This document shows, in pieces, positions 36,168-44,567 of a DNA stretch of 64,000 nt. The stretch comes from an uncultured Chitinophagaceae bacterium. GTDB lineage: Bacteria; Bacteroidota; Bacteroidia; Chitinophagales; Chitinophagaceae. The position numbers and the translations under genes were made by a program. Within the stretch, counting starts at the first letter, position 1. Each line of letters starts with the position of its first letter. The notes under the pieces were generated by a model. That model searched no databases, was not told the origin of the DNA, and saw only the letters and a list, made by a program, of their open reading frames with translations. The stretch covers positions 186,001 through 250,000 of the forward strand of contig CALMYJ010000011.1 in the NCBI GenBank assembly GCA_937873715.1, written 5' to 3'.

Positions 36168-36200
36168 CAAATATAAAACCTTTGTTACTTAAATGCCAAA
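36168..36200 (-). promoter_or_regulatory. Candidate promoter of the restriction-modification operon
   Basis: On the minus strand TTTG (36197-36200), a 21-base spacer and TATATTTG (36168-36175) fit the Bacteroidota consensus. A transcript would start about 15 bases before the methyltransferase ATG. No separate C-protein control gene is seen. Confidence 0.5.
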
Positions 36201-36286
36201 AATTTTAGTAGCATTGGTGTGCCTTGTAAAATGGTATGCAACTTATAATTGCCATCAAATGCAGCCGCAATATTTTGATTGATTAT

Positions 36287-37045
36287 TTATCTGCCCAGCC
36301 ACTCTTTAAAGCCATTTACCCTTTCCCTGCTCACCACCGTTTCTACATTGGCCGATGGCACAATATCAACTTTAAGCCTGCCACCCAGCCAGGTGTGTAC
36401 TTTTTTTACAGCTTCAATATTTACGAGCAGTTGCCGGTTGATGCGGTAAAATTTTACAGGCTCCAACTGTTCTTCCAATTGGGTCATATTGTTTTCGAGC
36501 AGGTATTTGCTGCCGGTAAAATCAACGGCATAACATAATTTTCCATCAGCATAACAGTAAGCCGTATCTGTAGTTTTAAGATAGCTGAGTTGCTGCCCTC
36601 TTTTAATCAACAGGCGTTCCTTATATTTCACAAGGTTCATCTCCTGCATCATTTTCAGGATTTTGTCCGGGAAGTTATGGGCTGGTTTTTGATACAGGTT
36701 GTAGTATTTTTCAAGTGCTGTTTCAAGTTCTTTTTCATCAATAGGTTTTAGCAGGTAATCGATGCTGTTTACCTTAAAAGCTTTTAAAGTGTACTGGTCA
36801 AAGGCGGTGGTGAATATTACCGGTGCTTTTACCGCTGCCTGCTCAAATATGGCAAAGCTTAAGCCGTCGGCCAATTGAATATCCATAAACACGAGGTCGA
36901 TGTCGGGCATTGTATTGAAGTAACGAACGGCAGCTTCGATGCTATCGGCTTTTTGTACTACAACAATACTGTTGCTATGCTGTTGCAGTAATTTGGCAAG
37001 CCGGTTGGATGCAGGTAGTTCGTCTTCAATAATAAAAACTTTCAT
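36287..37045 (-). CDS. LytTR family response regulator
   Basis: A 252-residue regulator: receiver domain 1-120 with phospho-acceptor Asp55 (FMDIQLADG) and a KPI motif (LLKPIDEKE), then a LytTR DNA-binding domain at about 150-250 (KFYRINRQLLVNIEAVKKV). LytTR regulators bind direct-repeat DNA sites and often control envelope functions. The ATG overlaps the kinase stop by one base. It is the last gene of a four-gene unit with a TonB receptor. Confidence 0.93.
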   Translation of the reverse strand: MKVFIIEDELPASNRLAKLLQQHSNSIVVVQKADSIEAAVRYFNTMPDIDLVFMDIQLADGLSFAIFEQAAVKAPVIFTTAFDQYTLKAFKVNSIDYLLKPIDEKELETALEKYYNLYQKPAHNFPDKILKMMQEMNLVKYKERLLIKRGQQLSYLKTTDTAYCYADGKLCYAVDFTGSKYLLENNMTQLEEQLEPVKFYRINRQLLVNIEAVKKVHTWLGGRLKVDIVPSANVETVVSRERVNGFKEWLGR

Positions 37046-38088
37046 CAGTTATCTATTAATGGAATAGTTACGGTAAAGTTGGTACCGGTGTCGGCTACGC
37101 TTACGGTTTTTTCACCCAGCAGTTTGTAGCGGTTGCGGATATTATCCAGCCCAATACCTGTGGATTCGGGCACATAATGTTTTACCTGAAGGTTATTATC
37201 CACCACGAGGCTGCCGTTGTTGGAAAAGATATGAATGTGCAGCGGCTTTTCAGCAGAGATGATATTGTGTTTGATGGCATTTTCCATTAGCAGTTGCAGG
37301 GATAGCGGTACAATGCGTTTATCCATCTTTTCTGCGGGTACATCAATATGCACTTTCAGGTTGCTGCCAAACCTTGTTTGCAGTAAAAATGCATAAGCTT
37401 GTAATACGCCTAATTCATCTTTAAGTAAAATGCTCTGCTCATCTTTTACTTCAAGTATATACCGGTATAATTTAGAAAGTTGCTGTACAAAATCAGTGGC
37501 CAGCCCGGGGTTTTCAGGTATCAGCGATACAAGTGTGTTTAGGTTGTTGAATAAAAAATGCGGATTTACCTGTGTTCGCAGCGCATCCAACTGGGCATTC
37601 AGGTTTTCTCTTTTAAGCTTTTCTGTTTCCTCTACAGAGTGCCGCAACTGGTGCATAAAATAAATGCTTTCATACACAGCAATAACCATAATGGTACAAA
37701 AAAGACAGGCGGCATTGGAGTTGATTAACCGGTCGATTTGTGTGATACCGGCTGCATCTTTCATAAAGGTTTTTTCAAAAACCAATCCCAAAGCCACATT
37801 AGCAACTACCGTGTACACCAGCATCAGCGCCGATTGAAAAAAAATGCGTTTGCGTACCTCATCGAACAGCGGGTATTTTTTCCTGCTGTAAATCATAATG
37901 TACCGGTTACCAATCCAAATCACAGCCGTTATCAACAGGGTGGTAAAATATTTTTCCCAACTCAGTATTGGCGGCCGGTTAAAGCGACAGCCAAAAAACA
38001 CTATCGGGATGATGAATGCCATTAATGGTATGCCGATTGCCATCAGCATACCATCATTAAAGCCTATCCTGCAATTGTGTTTTTTCAT
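37045..38088 (-). CDS. LytS/YehU-type sensor histidine kinase
   Basis: A 347-residue membrane kinase with four hydrophobic helices in the first 160 residues, then a His_kinase domain (LRTQVNPHFLFNNLNTLVSLI, phospho-His in PHFLF) and a HATPase domain with GIGLDNIRNRY. The membrane part carries no known ligand domain. The 1-base overlap with the LytTR regulator marks them as partners. The TonB receptor gene ends 18 bases upstream of its start, so signal and transport may be linked. Confidence 0.92.
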   Translation of the reverse strand: MKKHNCRIGFNDGMLMAIGIPLMAFIIPIVFFGCRFNRPPILSWEKYFTTLLITAVIWIGNRYIMIYSRKKYPLFDEVRKRIFFQSALMLVYTVVANVALGLVFEKTFMKDAAGITQIDRLINSNAACLFCTIMVIAVYESIYFMHQLRHSVEETEKLKRENLNAQLDALRTQVNPHFLFNNLNTLVSLIPENPGLATDFVQQLSKLYRYILEVKDEQSILLKDELGVLQAYAFLLQTRFGSNLKVHIDVPAEKMDKRIVPLSLQLLMENAIKHNIISAEKPLHIHIFSNNGSLVVDNNLQVKHYVPESTGIGLDNIRNRYKLLGEKTVSVADTGTNFTVTIPLIDN

Positions 38089-38106
38089 TACATAAAATTA
38101 CAGTAA

Positions 38107-40476
38107 TCAAAAGGTGATTTGATAATTAATATTAGGGAAAAGTCCCATTTGGTTAATCCGGCTTTGTACACCTGTTTTTGGGTTAAAAGTGCGGATGTAA
38201 ATATTTTCCCTGTTGGTAAGGTTTTGCAGGTCGATATACCATTTTTGGGTAACCTTACGCAGGTTGCGTATGTACGAAAACTTTAAATCCCAGCGTATAT
38301 AAGTATCATTTTGCAGGCTGTATGCTTCATCCTCCCTGTAAATAATGTAACCTGCAGCTTTTGATGCCTCTGTATTAAAAGGCGTATAACGCTGGCCGCC
38401 GGTGATAGTAATTTTGGTGTCTATCCCAAAGGTTGTTTTGCTGTTTAATTTAAACTCTTTGCCACCCAGTGCATTTACTACGTAGTTGCTGTTAAATGCG
38501 GTGCTGCGCCACACATTATCGCTCCCTTTGTATTTTGATTCAAACAGCGAAACGGTTAACAGGTAGTACATGCCTTTGTGCAAAAAGCGTTCGGCGGTTA
38601 ACTCTATACCATAGTTATAGCCTTTGCCCTTATTAACCAGGTTGGTTTTGTCAGGAAAACCAAAATCGCTGCCGGCATTGAGCATACTAAAGGAGGAGGC
38701 TGTTTTTTCAACCGCCGCATTATAAATATACTGGCCATACAGTTCCGTTTTCAATCTGAAGTTGCGGCTGAGGTTTACATCGTACCCCAGGGCGCTGTGC
38801 AGGCTTTTTACAAAATCAAGTGCTTTATTGGTGAGTAATACGGCACCATTATCTGCACGGGACTGGTAAAAATAAACTTCAAGTGGTTGGGCCTGTGTGT
38901 GCAGCCCTGCACCAAATGAAAGCGACTGATTGGGCCTTAACTGGTATTTAATATTCCAGCGGGGCTCAATACTAAAGCTGTTGTTAACCGCAAAATGCTG
39001 CGTATATACGCCGATGTTAGCCGATAGCCTGTCGGTAAAGCGGTGGCCCAGGTTGGCAAAGCCACGCAACAGCAGGGCCGATTCATTGGTATTAAGCAGG
39101 TTGCTCAATACAGAGTCGCCGTTTTTGATATAATCCTGCACCAGGTTCAGTTGGTTAAGGTCGGCAATAGCGCCTGCGGTAAACTGATTTTTAGCATTAA
39201 ACTTTTTATTGAATGTGTGGCTCAGCGAATATTTTACCTGGCCGTTTTTGCGGTAAAAAGCCCTTTTATCTTCTTTGTTTTCTTCTACAATGTCTTCGGT
39301 GTATTTGGAAGAAAAACCAGATACTGCAAAAGTGGTTTTTGAGGAAGTGTTGTTATTATAAAAATACTGGTGCGATAAGCCGATAACACCGGTAAGCGAT
39401 TTAAATTTCCTGTCTCTTAACGTACCATCGTTGGAGGAGTACAGGTTATCATCGCCCTGGCTGTCGGGTAAAAAGTGAATATGACTTTCGCCGCCAAGAC
39501 CAAAAATGCTGAAGGTACCGGCTTTTGCAGTGGGGAGGTTTATTTTAAATGTGGCATCCTGGTAATAAGGCGTGGCGGAGCCGGTGCCAAACTTGATACC
39601 AATATTTTGCAAAGCAGCTACCATAGAATAGCGGTAATCAATCAGGTACGATGATTTATTGCCTTTACTAATCGGGCCTTCGGCGCCAAATTCAAAACCA
39701 TTAAAGCCCATTTGCCCGGTAAATTCATTGCGGTCGGCATTGCCATTGCGTAAGCGTAAGTCAAATACACCGGCTATAGCATTGCCATATTGCGAGGGAA
39801 AGGCACTGGTTAAAAAATCAGAATTTTTAAGTGTATTAATATTTAAAATACTTACTGGTCCGCCGGTAGAACCGAGTGTACTAAAGTGATTGGGGTTGGG
39901 GATATCAATGCCATCCATACGCCAGAGCACACCGGTGGGGGAGTTGCCGCGGATGATAATATCGTTGCGGCCATCGTTGGTGCCGCTTACACCGGCAAAA
40001 TTTTGTGCCATGCGACTGGGGTCGTTACGGGTACCGGCATAGCGAAAAGCTTCATCCACACTCAACTGGCGGGCACTAACCACTGCAATATCGTTGATGG
40101 CTTTGTTTTTGGCCTTGCCGGTTTTCAGTACCACTTCATCCATCTTCTGCACTTTTTCTTTAAGCCTTATTTCAAGTACCACTTCTTTTGAGGAGGTTAC
40201 TTCAATATTAGCAATAAACGCATCTTCGTATCCAATAATGCTGGCTTTTAAGTTCTGCCGGCCTACCGGTATGTTTTTGAGTAAAAAAATACCCCTGCTA
40301 TCGCTTATGGTTATGCTTGTTTTACTCCCGTCTATACCAATAGTAACACCACTTAGTATATTACCCGACTGGTCGTCGATTACCACACCTTTAATGCTTT
40401 GTGTAAAGCTACTGTTTTGAGCCATTGCCGATAGTATTACCATACTGCAGGCAATTGATGCAATTAGTTTTTTCAT
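38107..40476 (-). CDS. TonB-dependent receptor with carboxypeptidase-like regulatory domain
   Basis: A 789-residue outer membrane receptor: signal peptide (about 1-19), a CarboxypepD_reg-like beta sandwich (about 25-110, KGVVIDDQSGNILSGVTIGI), a plug domain (about 130-240, RDNIIIRGNSPTGVLWRMDG region: quoted as NSPTGVLWRMDG), and a barrel ending NINYQITF. No SusD partner gene is present, so it is not a typical polysaccharide SusCD pair. Ligand unknown. It is between a 187-residue exported protein and a two-component system, all on the same strand. Confidence 0.9.
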   Translation of the reverse strand: MKKLIASIACSMVILSAMAQNSSFTQSIKGVVIDDQSGNILSGVTIGIDGSKTSITISDSRGIFLLKNIPVGRQNLKASIIGYEDAFIANIEVTSSKEVVLEIRLKEKVQKMDEVVLKTGKAKNKAINDIAVVSARQLSVDEAFRYAGTRNDPSRMAQNFAGVSGTNDGRNDIIIRGNSPTGVLWRMDGIDIPNPNHFSTLGSTGGPVSILNINTLKNSDFLTSAFPSQYGNAIAGVFDLRLRNGNADRNEFTGQMGFNGFEFGAEGPISKGNKSSYLIDYRYSMVAALQNIGIKFGTGSATPYYQDATFKINLPTAKAGTFSIFGLGGESHIHFLPDSQGDDNLYSSNDGTLRDRKFKSLTGVIGLSHQYFYNNNTSSKTTFAVSGFSSKYTEDIVEENKEDKRAFYRKNGQVKYSLSHTFNKKFNAKNQFTAGAIADLNQLNLVQDYIKNGDSVLSNLLNTNESALLLRGFANLGHRFTDRLSANIGVYTQHFAVNNSFSIEPRWNIKYQLRPNQSLSFGAGLHTQAQPLEVYFYQSRADNGAVLLTNKALDFVKSLHSALGYDVNLSRNFRLKTELYGQYIYNAAVEKTASSFSMLNAGSDFGFPDKTNLVNKGKGYNYGIELTAERFLHKGMYYLLTVSLFESKYKGSDNVWRSTAFNSNYVVNALGGKEFKLNSKTTFGIDTKITITGGQRYTPFNTEASKAAGYIIYREDEAYSLQNDTYIRWDLKFSYIRNLRKVTQKWYIDLQNLTNRENIYIRTFNPKTGVQSRINQMGLFPNINYQITF

Positions 40477-40486
40477 AACTAAAAGT

Positions 40487-41050
40487 TTACGGGTTATTAG
40501 AATTGTATATAGCTATGGCTTCGCTTAATGCGGCTATTTCGCCATTGCCTGCCTGGGCTTTTTCCAATGCTGGTGGGCAGTTCACTAGTTTTTCGTTGAT
40601 AAAAGTTTCGGCTGTTTTTTTGGTGAGGTGGGTTAATTGCTCGTTGCTGTACACAAAATAGTCGCCAATTTTACCTGATGTGCCGGAAGCAAAAATGGCT
40701 TCGGAGCCGTTGAAGACAGGCTTGCCGGAAGCATTGCTGGCTTTTTGTAAAAAGTACAGTTTACCGCTGGTAATCACTTTAAAAAAATCGCCTTTGATGC
40801 AAATAAATTGTACACCATTGAGCTCAACGCCTGCAATTTCGCTGCCATCAAATAATTGTTTATTGCCACTGTTATCTGCAAAAGTTATGGCAGCGCCTTT
40901 TTTCATATTATCTTTTACATAGCCGTTCATTACTGAGCCGCCGGATAAAGTAACTGTACCGTTTACAAATCCATCGGGTGCCTGTGCGTTCAATTGTACT
41001 GATGCTGTAAGGCTTGCTAGCAGCAGGCTGAGGAAAACTGTTTTTTTCAT
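40487..41050 (-). CDS. Hypothetical exported protein
   Basis: A 187-residue protein with signal peptide MKKTVFLSLLLASLTASVQLNA and a beta-rich domain (about 30-140) with repeated Gly turns and no recognised catalytic motif. It starts the unit followed 10 bases later by the TonB receptor, so it is probably co-expressed with it. Function not known. Confidence 0.75.
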   Translation of the reverse strand: MKKTVFLSLLLASLTASVQLNAQAPDGFVNGTVTLSGGSVMNGYVKDNMKKGAAITFADNSGNKQLFDGSEIAGVELNGVQFICIKGDFFKVITSGKLYFLQKASNASGKPVFNGSEAIFASGTSGKIGDYFVYSNEQLTHLTKKTAETFINEKLVNCPPALEKAQAGNGEIAALSEAIAIYNSNNP

Positions 41051-41261
41051 GGTTGTTGTTTTGATTGTAATTAATGGTACTGCAAGATTCAGCTAAAATG
41101 GGGCATGGGTAAAGCGCAAAAGAATGAACTGGCAAAAATGAGGAGTGAGTCGAATACCGGGGGTAAATTTTGGCACTACCTGGCAGAAATAGCCAATGCC
41201 CGGTAAAGCTTTTTGTGTTTTTAAACGCAAAAACTACATCGGTATATTAAAGCCTGTTTTT

Positions 41262-41269
41262 TATATTTG
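41262..41269 (+). promoter_or_regulatory. Candidate -7 element of yajQ
   Basis: TATATTTG matches TAnnTTTG 38 bases before the yajQ ATG at 41307. No TTG at a fitting -33 distance. Confidence 0.3.
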
Positions 41270-41306
41270 TATGGCTATTACACTTTTACCCGTTAAAATT
41301 TTTGCC

Positions 41307-41798
41307 ATGCCTTCATTCGACTTCAGTAGTAAAGTAGACCTGCAAACACTGGATAATGCCATCAATACTGTTAAAAAAGAAATTACCAACCGTTTTGATT
41401 TTAAAGACAGCCCGGTACAGATAGAACTAAATAAAAAAGATTTTAAAGTAAACCTGGAGGCTGAAAGCGAAATGAAACTGGATCAAATTGTGGATGTAAT
41501 GATTAGTCGCAGCATGAAGCAGGGGCTGGCCGCTGAAATTTACGACCTGGGCAAGGAGCCCTTCCAAAGTGGTAAAGTGGTGAAAAAGGAGATATTAGTA
41601 AGAAATGGTATAAAGCAGGAAGATGCCAAAAAGATTGTAAAACTGATAAAAGACAGTGGATTAAAGGTGCAGGCAGCGATAATGGACGATATAATCAGGA
41701 TTACAGGCAAAAAGATAGATGATTTACAGGCTGTCATCCAGGCATCTAAAAGCTGGGGCCTGGGCATTGCATTGCAGGTGGTAAATATGAAAAATTAA
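41307..41798 (+). CDS. yajQ: YajQ family cyclic di-GMP-binding protein
   Basis: A 163-residue nucleotide-binding protein. It opens with MPSFDFSSKVD, the invariant start of the family, which fixes the start at 41307 although the frame is open to 41196. The two ferredoxin-like halves are complete (EITNRFDFKDSP, and the end QASKSWGLGIALQVVNMKN). YajQ proteins bind c-di-GMP in Xanthomonas and other species; the role here is unknown. It stands alone. Confidence 0.95.
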   Translation: MPSFDFSSKVDLQTLDNAINTVKKEITNRFDFKDSPVQIELNKKDFKVNLEAESEMKLDQIVDVMISRSMKQGLAAEIYDLGKEPFQSGKVVKKEILVRNGIKQEDAKKIVKLIKDSGLKVQAAIMDDIIRITGKKIDDLQAVIQASKSWGLGIALQVVNMKN

Positions 41799-41918
41799 TG
41801 TTTCAACATAAATTTGGCCCGGTTGTTGAAAAAATGAAAATAAGTACGATGTTTTTGAACTTTTTTTTATTTAACTTGTGATATATACAAGGAAGTTCTT
41901 TGATGGGATAATATGGGT

Positions 41919-41949
41919 TTTGCCGCTAAGCATAATTTGCCTACTTTTG
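41919..41949 (+). promoter_or_regulatory. Promoter of rpmE2
   Basis: TTTG (41919-41922), a 19-base spacer and TACTTTTG (41942-41949) match the Bacteroidota consensus fully. Predicted transcription start is about 41955, giving a leader of roughly 46 bases. Confidence 0.65.
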
Positions 41950-42001
41950 CCGTCTTAAAAAATCAGCATGGCAAAATCCATGCACAAACCTTTTAACATT
42001 T

Positions 42002-42256
42002 ATGAAAAAAGATTTGCATCCCAAAAACTATCGTTTTGTAGTTTTTAAAGACATGAGTAACGGTTATTCGTTTTTAAGCCGCTCCACTGCCGAATCAAAA
42101 GAAATGGTAAAGTGGGAAGATGGCAACGAATATCCTGTTATAAAGCTTGAGATTTCGAACACATCGCACCCGTTTTATACCGGTAAAAACGTATTGGTTG
42201 ATACTGCGGGCCGTATCGATAAATTTAAAAAACGTTACGAAAAAAAGACTAGCTGA
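42002..42256 (+). CDS. rpmE2: 50S ribosomal protein L31 type B
   Basis: An 84-residue ribosomal protein with the type B sequence ([35 protein letters not shown]). There are no cysteines, so it is the zinc-free form. Many bacteria with this form keep it as the only L31. Own promoter before and own terminator after mark a single-gene transcript. Confidence 0.97.
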   Translation: MKKDLHPKNYRFVVFKDMSNGYSFLSRSTAESKEMVKWEDGNEYPVIKLEISNTSHPFYTGKNVLVDTAGRIDKFKKRYEKKTS

Positions 42257-42299
42257 TAACATTCAGCGAAAGAGTGTTTTTCATGGCTATACTTTAAGT

Positions 42300-42329
42300 C
42301 CCCTACGGTTCTCCGTGGGGATTTTTTTT
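42300..42329 (+). terminator. Rho-independent terminator of rpmE2
   Basis: CCCTACGG pairs with CCGTGGGG (one G-U pair) around a TTCT loop, followed by eight T residues. It lies 44 bases after the stop of rpmE2. Confidence 0.8.
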
Positions 42330-42378
42330 GCCCTTATGTTTCGGCCTTTGCTTTCATTTAGTTTGTAATTTCGGCGCA

Positions 42379-43419
42379 ATGAACCTGCAGTTTGATGATT
42401 CCCCCATAAAAGACAGCCTATATCCTTTTACGGCTACCCGAAATGCCGCCGATATTCGCATCGGCATCTTAACCATCCGGGAAAAATGGGAACACCTGGC
42501 TCAAAAAAAAGGCATCGATGCTTCCAATACTGTTATCCAGGCCAATATTGTACCCACACTGCAGTACATTGAATCGATGGGGGATGTTACCGATGCTAAC
42601 GTTCCTGCGCAGCATCCCTCACAAGATGTAAGGATACTTGAAAACCCCTGGCATATTTTTCAGTACAACGACTGGGCTATCCGTAAGGATTATGAATTAC
42701 TTACGGCAGGCAAGTCATCGCAGCCCATACCTGCAGGCAATACAGTGGTAGCACCCGACAATGTGTTTATCGAGGAGGGGGCAATTATTTCCTGCAGCAT
42801 CATTAATGCCTCAACAGGGCCGGTGTATATTGGTAAAAATGCTGAAATTATGGAAGGCTGTATTATCAGGGGGCCGCTGGCTTTATGCGAAGGCGCCGTA
42901 TTAAAAATGGGCACAAAAGTGTATGGTGCCACCACCCTGGGGCCATTTTGTGTGGGTGGGGGAGAAATTAAAAATTCGGTACTTTTTGGATACAGTAATA
43001 AAGCACACGATGGCTACCTGGGCGATAGTGTGCTTGGCGAATGGTGTAACCTCGGCGCAGGTACTACCAACTCTAACCTCAAAAATACAGCAGGGCAGGT
43101 AAAAGTGTGGAGCAAGGCTGCCAAAAATTATGTGCTTGCCGGTACCAAGTGCGGCTTACTCATGGGCGACTATAGCCGCAGCGCCATTAATACTGCATTT
43201 AATACAGGTACTGTGGTTGGTGTAAGTTGTAATATTTTTGGTGCTGCTTACCCATCTAAATATGTACCCGATTTTACCTGGGGCAGTCAATCCTATCATT
43301 TTGATAAGGCATTGCAGGATATTGCCAACTGGAAAAAATTAAAAGGAAAAACAATAACTACGGCCGAAACCAATATTTTACAATCACTCTATAACCATAT
43401 AAACAATAGCACACAATGA
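42379..43419 (+). CDS. GlmU-like sugar nucleotidyltransferase/acyltransferase (Bacteroidota form)
   Basis: A 346-residue protein with a short N-terminal part and a left-handed beta-helix of hexapeptide repeats at about residues 120-280. It corresponds to the alternative GlmU proteins (UDP-N-acetylglucosamine diphosphorylase/glucosamine-1-phosphate N-acetyltransferase type) described for Bacteroidota. The classical GlmU signature LAAGxGTRM is absent, so its exact activity in UDP-GlcNAc synthesis is not certain. The ATG at 42379 gives MNLQFDDS; the frame is open upstream. Its stop overlaps tpiA (ATGA). Confidence 0.8.
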   Translation: MNLQFDDSPIKDSLYPFTATRNAADIRIGILTIREKWEHLAQKKGIDASNTVIQANIVPTLQYIESMGDVTDANVPAQHPSQDVRILENPWHIFQYNDWAIRKDYELLTAGKSSQPIPAGNTVVAPDNVFIEEGAIISCSIINASTGPVYIGKNAEIMEGCIIRGPLALCEGAVLKMGTKVYGATTLGPFCVGGGEIKNSVLFGYSNKAHDGYLGDSVLGEWCNLGAGTTNSNLKNTAGQVKVWSKAAKNYVLAGTKCGLLMGDYSRSAINTAFNTGTVVGVSCNIFGAAYPSKYVPDFTWGSQSYHFDKALQDIANWKKLKGKTITTAETNILQSLYNHINNSTQ

Positions 43420-44177
43420 GAAAACAAATTGCCGCCGCTAACTGGAAGATGAACCTTACACTGGCACAGGGAAATGCACTACTTGACGAACTTTTTGCCA
43501 ACGGTGTACAGCCCGGGCCTGCCCAGGAAGTAGTTTTTGGAGTTCCCTTTCCTTACCTGTACAATGTAAAAGAGCGTATTGCCGGTAAAGCAGGTATATT
43601 TATTGCCGCACAAAACTGCTATACCAAAAAATCGGGAGCGTACACCGGTGAAGTAAGTGCCGAAATGCTGAAAGATATTGGTGTGGATTATGTAATACTT
43701 GGCCATAGCGAACGCAGGGAATACTTTAATGAAACCAACGCCATGCTGGCCGAAAAAGTAAATATCTGCTTTGAATATGGGCTAAAGCCCATTTTTTGCT
43801 GCGGTGAGCCACTATCTATCAGGGAAGCAGGTACACAAAATGCTTTTGTAGAAACCCAGATAAAGGAAAGCCTGTTCCATTTATCCGCTGAGCAACTTAC
43901 TGGGTTTGTAATTGCCTACGAACCTATCTGGGCTATTGGTACCGGCAAAACGGCTACCAGTGAGCAGGCACAGGAAATGCAGGCGCATTTACGCCATGTT
44001 TTTGCCACCCAATATGGTACAGAAGTGGCGAACTCAATTTCTATTTTATACGGTGGTAGCGTAAAAGCCGCTAATGCCAAAGAAATATTTGGACAGCCGG
44101 ATGTAGATGGCGGATTGGTAGGCGGCGCTTCATTAATAGCGGCCGAATTTACCGTAATTGCCAACAGCCTTAAATAA
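43416..44177 (+). CDS. tpiA: Triosephosphate isomerase
   Basis: Interconverts dihydroxyacetone phosphate and glyceraldehyde 3-phosphate in glycolysis. The 253-residue TIM barrel shows AANWKMN near the start, catalytic His in LGHSERR, catalytic Glu in YEPIWAIGTGKTA, and the phosphate loop LYGGSV. The start overlaps the preceding gene by 4 bases, so the two are coupled, which joins central carbon use with amino sugar synthesis in one transcript. Confidence 0.98.
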   Translation: MRKQIAAANWKMNLTLAQGNALLDELFANGVQPGPAQEVVFGVPFPYLYNVKERIAGKAGIFIAAQNCYTKKSGAYTGEVSAEMLKDIGVDYVILGHSERREYFNETNAMLAEKVNICFEYGLKPIFCCGEPLSIREAGTQNAFVETQIKESLFHLSAEQLTGFVIAYEPIWAIGTGKTATSEQAQEMQAHLRHVFATQYGTEVANSISILYGGSVKAANAKEIFGQPDVDGGLVGGASLIAAEFTVIANSLK

Positions 44178-44185
44178 GGCAAGTA

Positions 44186-44341
44186 TTACATCAAATCCAT
44201 TGCTTTGGCAAAGTAGGTGCAGTTGAATGGAAGCACCATGGAGCAGTATCCACCGCCTATTTTATACACAAAAAAGAAAGCAGCAACAGAGGCAAAGAAT
44301 AATATCCAGTATAAAGTGGTGGATTTTTTTGAAGATTCCAT
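44186..44341 (-). CDS. Small predicted membrane protein
   Basis: A 51-residue frame with one hydrophobic helix: residues 1-8 polar (MESSKKST), then LYWILFFASVAAFFFVY, then a short Cys-containing tail (GGGYC, PFNCTYF) ending DLM. On the minus strand TATTTTTG (44358-44365) matches a -7 element 17 bases before the ATG. Being short it can be missed by length filters. It converges on tpiA with 8 bases between stops. No function can be assigned. Confidence 0.5.
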   Translation of the reverse strand: MESSKKSTTLYWILFFASVAAFFFVYKIGGGYCSMVLPFNCTYFAKAMDLM

Positions 44342-44567
44342 TTGGTGTTAGTTTTGGCAAAAATAGGATAATTCATTTTAAAAAAAACTTTACCCAGGGT
44401 TCAGCTCTTATAGTTGCAAATCAATTTTCCAATCCATGTATAAGGGCTTGTACCTGATACTGCTGTACCAAAAGATTCTGCAAACGTTACCGGCTGCTTA
44501 TAAAGTGTAAATTTTACATTTTAGTTAAAAAAGTTTTTATATTGCTGTTCCTTACAACACCTAAACG
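44342..44567. other. Intergenic region upstream of malQ
   Basis: No gene seen. It holds the candidate -7 of the small membrane protein (44358-44365) on the minus strand and a short palindrome TGTAAATTTTACA (44507-44519), 49 bases before malQ, which could be an operator but is AT-rich enough to arise by chance. Confidence 0.35.

Noticed and set aside
44227..44457. Plus-strand 76-residue frame after tpiA
   Set aside because: Composition is Lys/Arg/Gln-rich without domain or start context, and the opposite strand holds a more credible small membrane protein.
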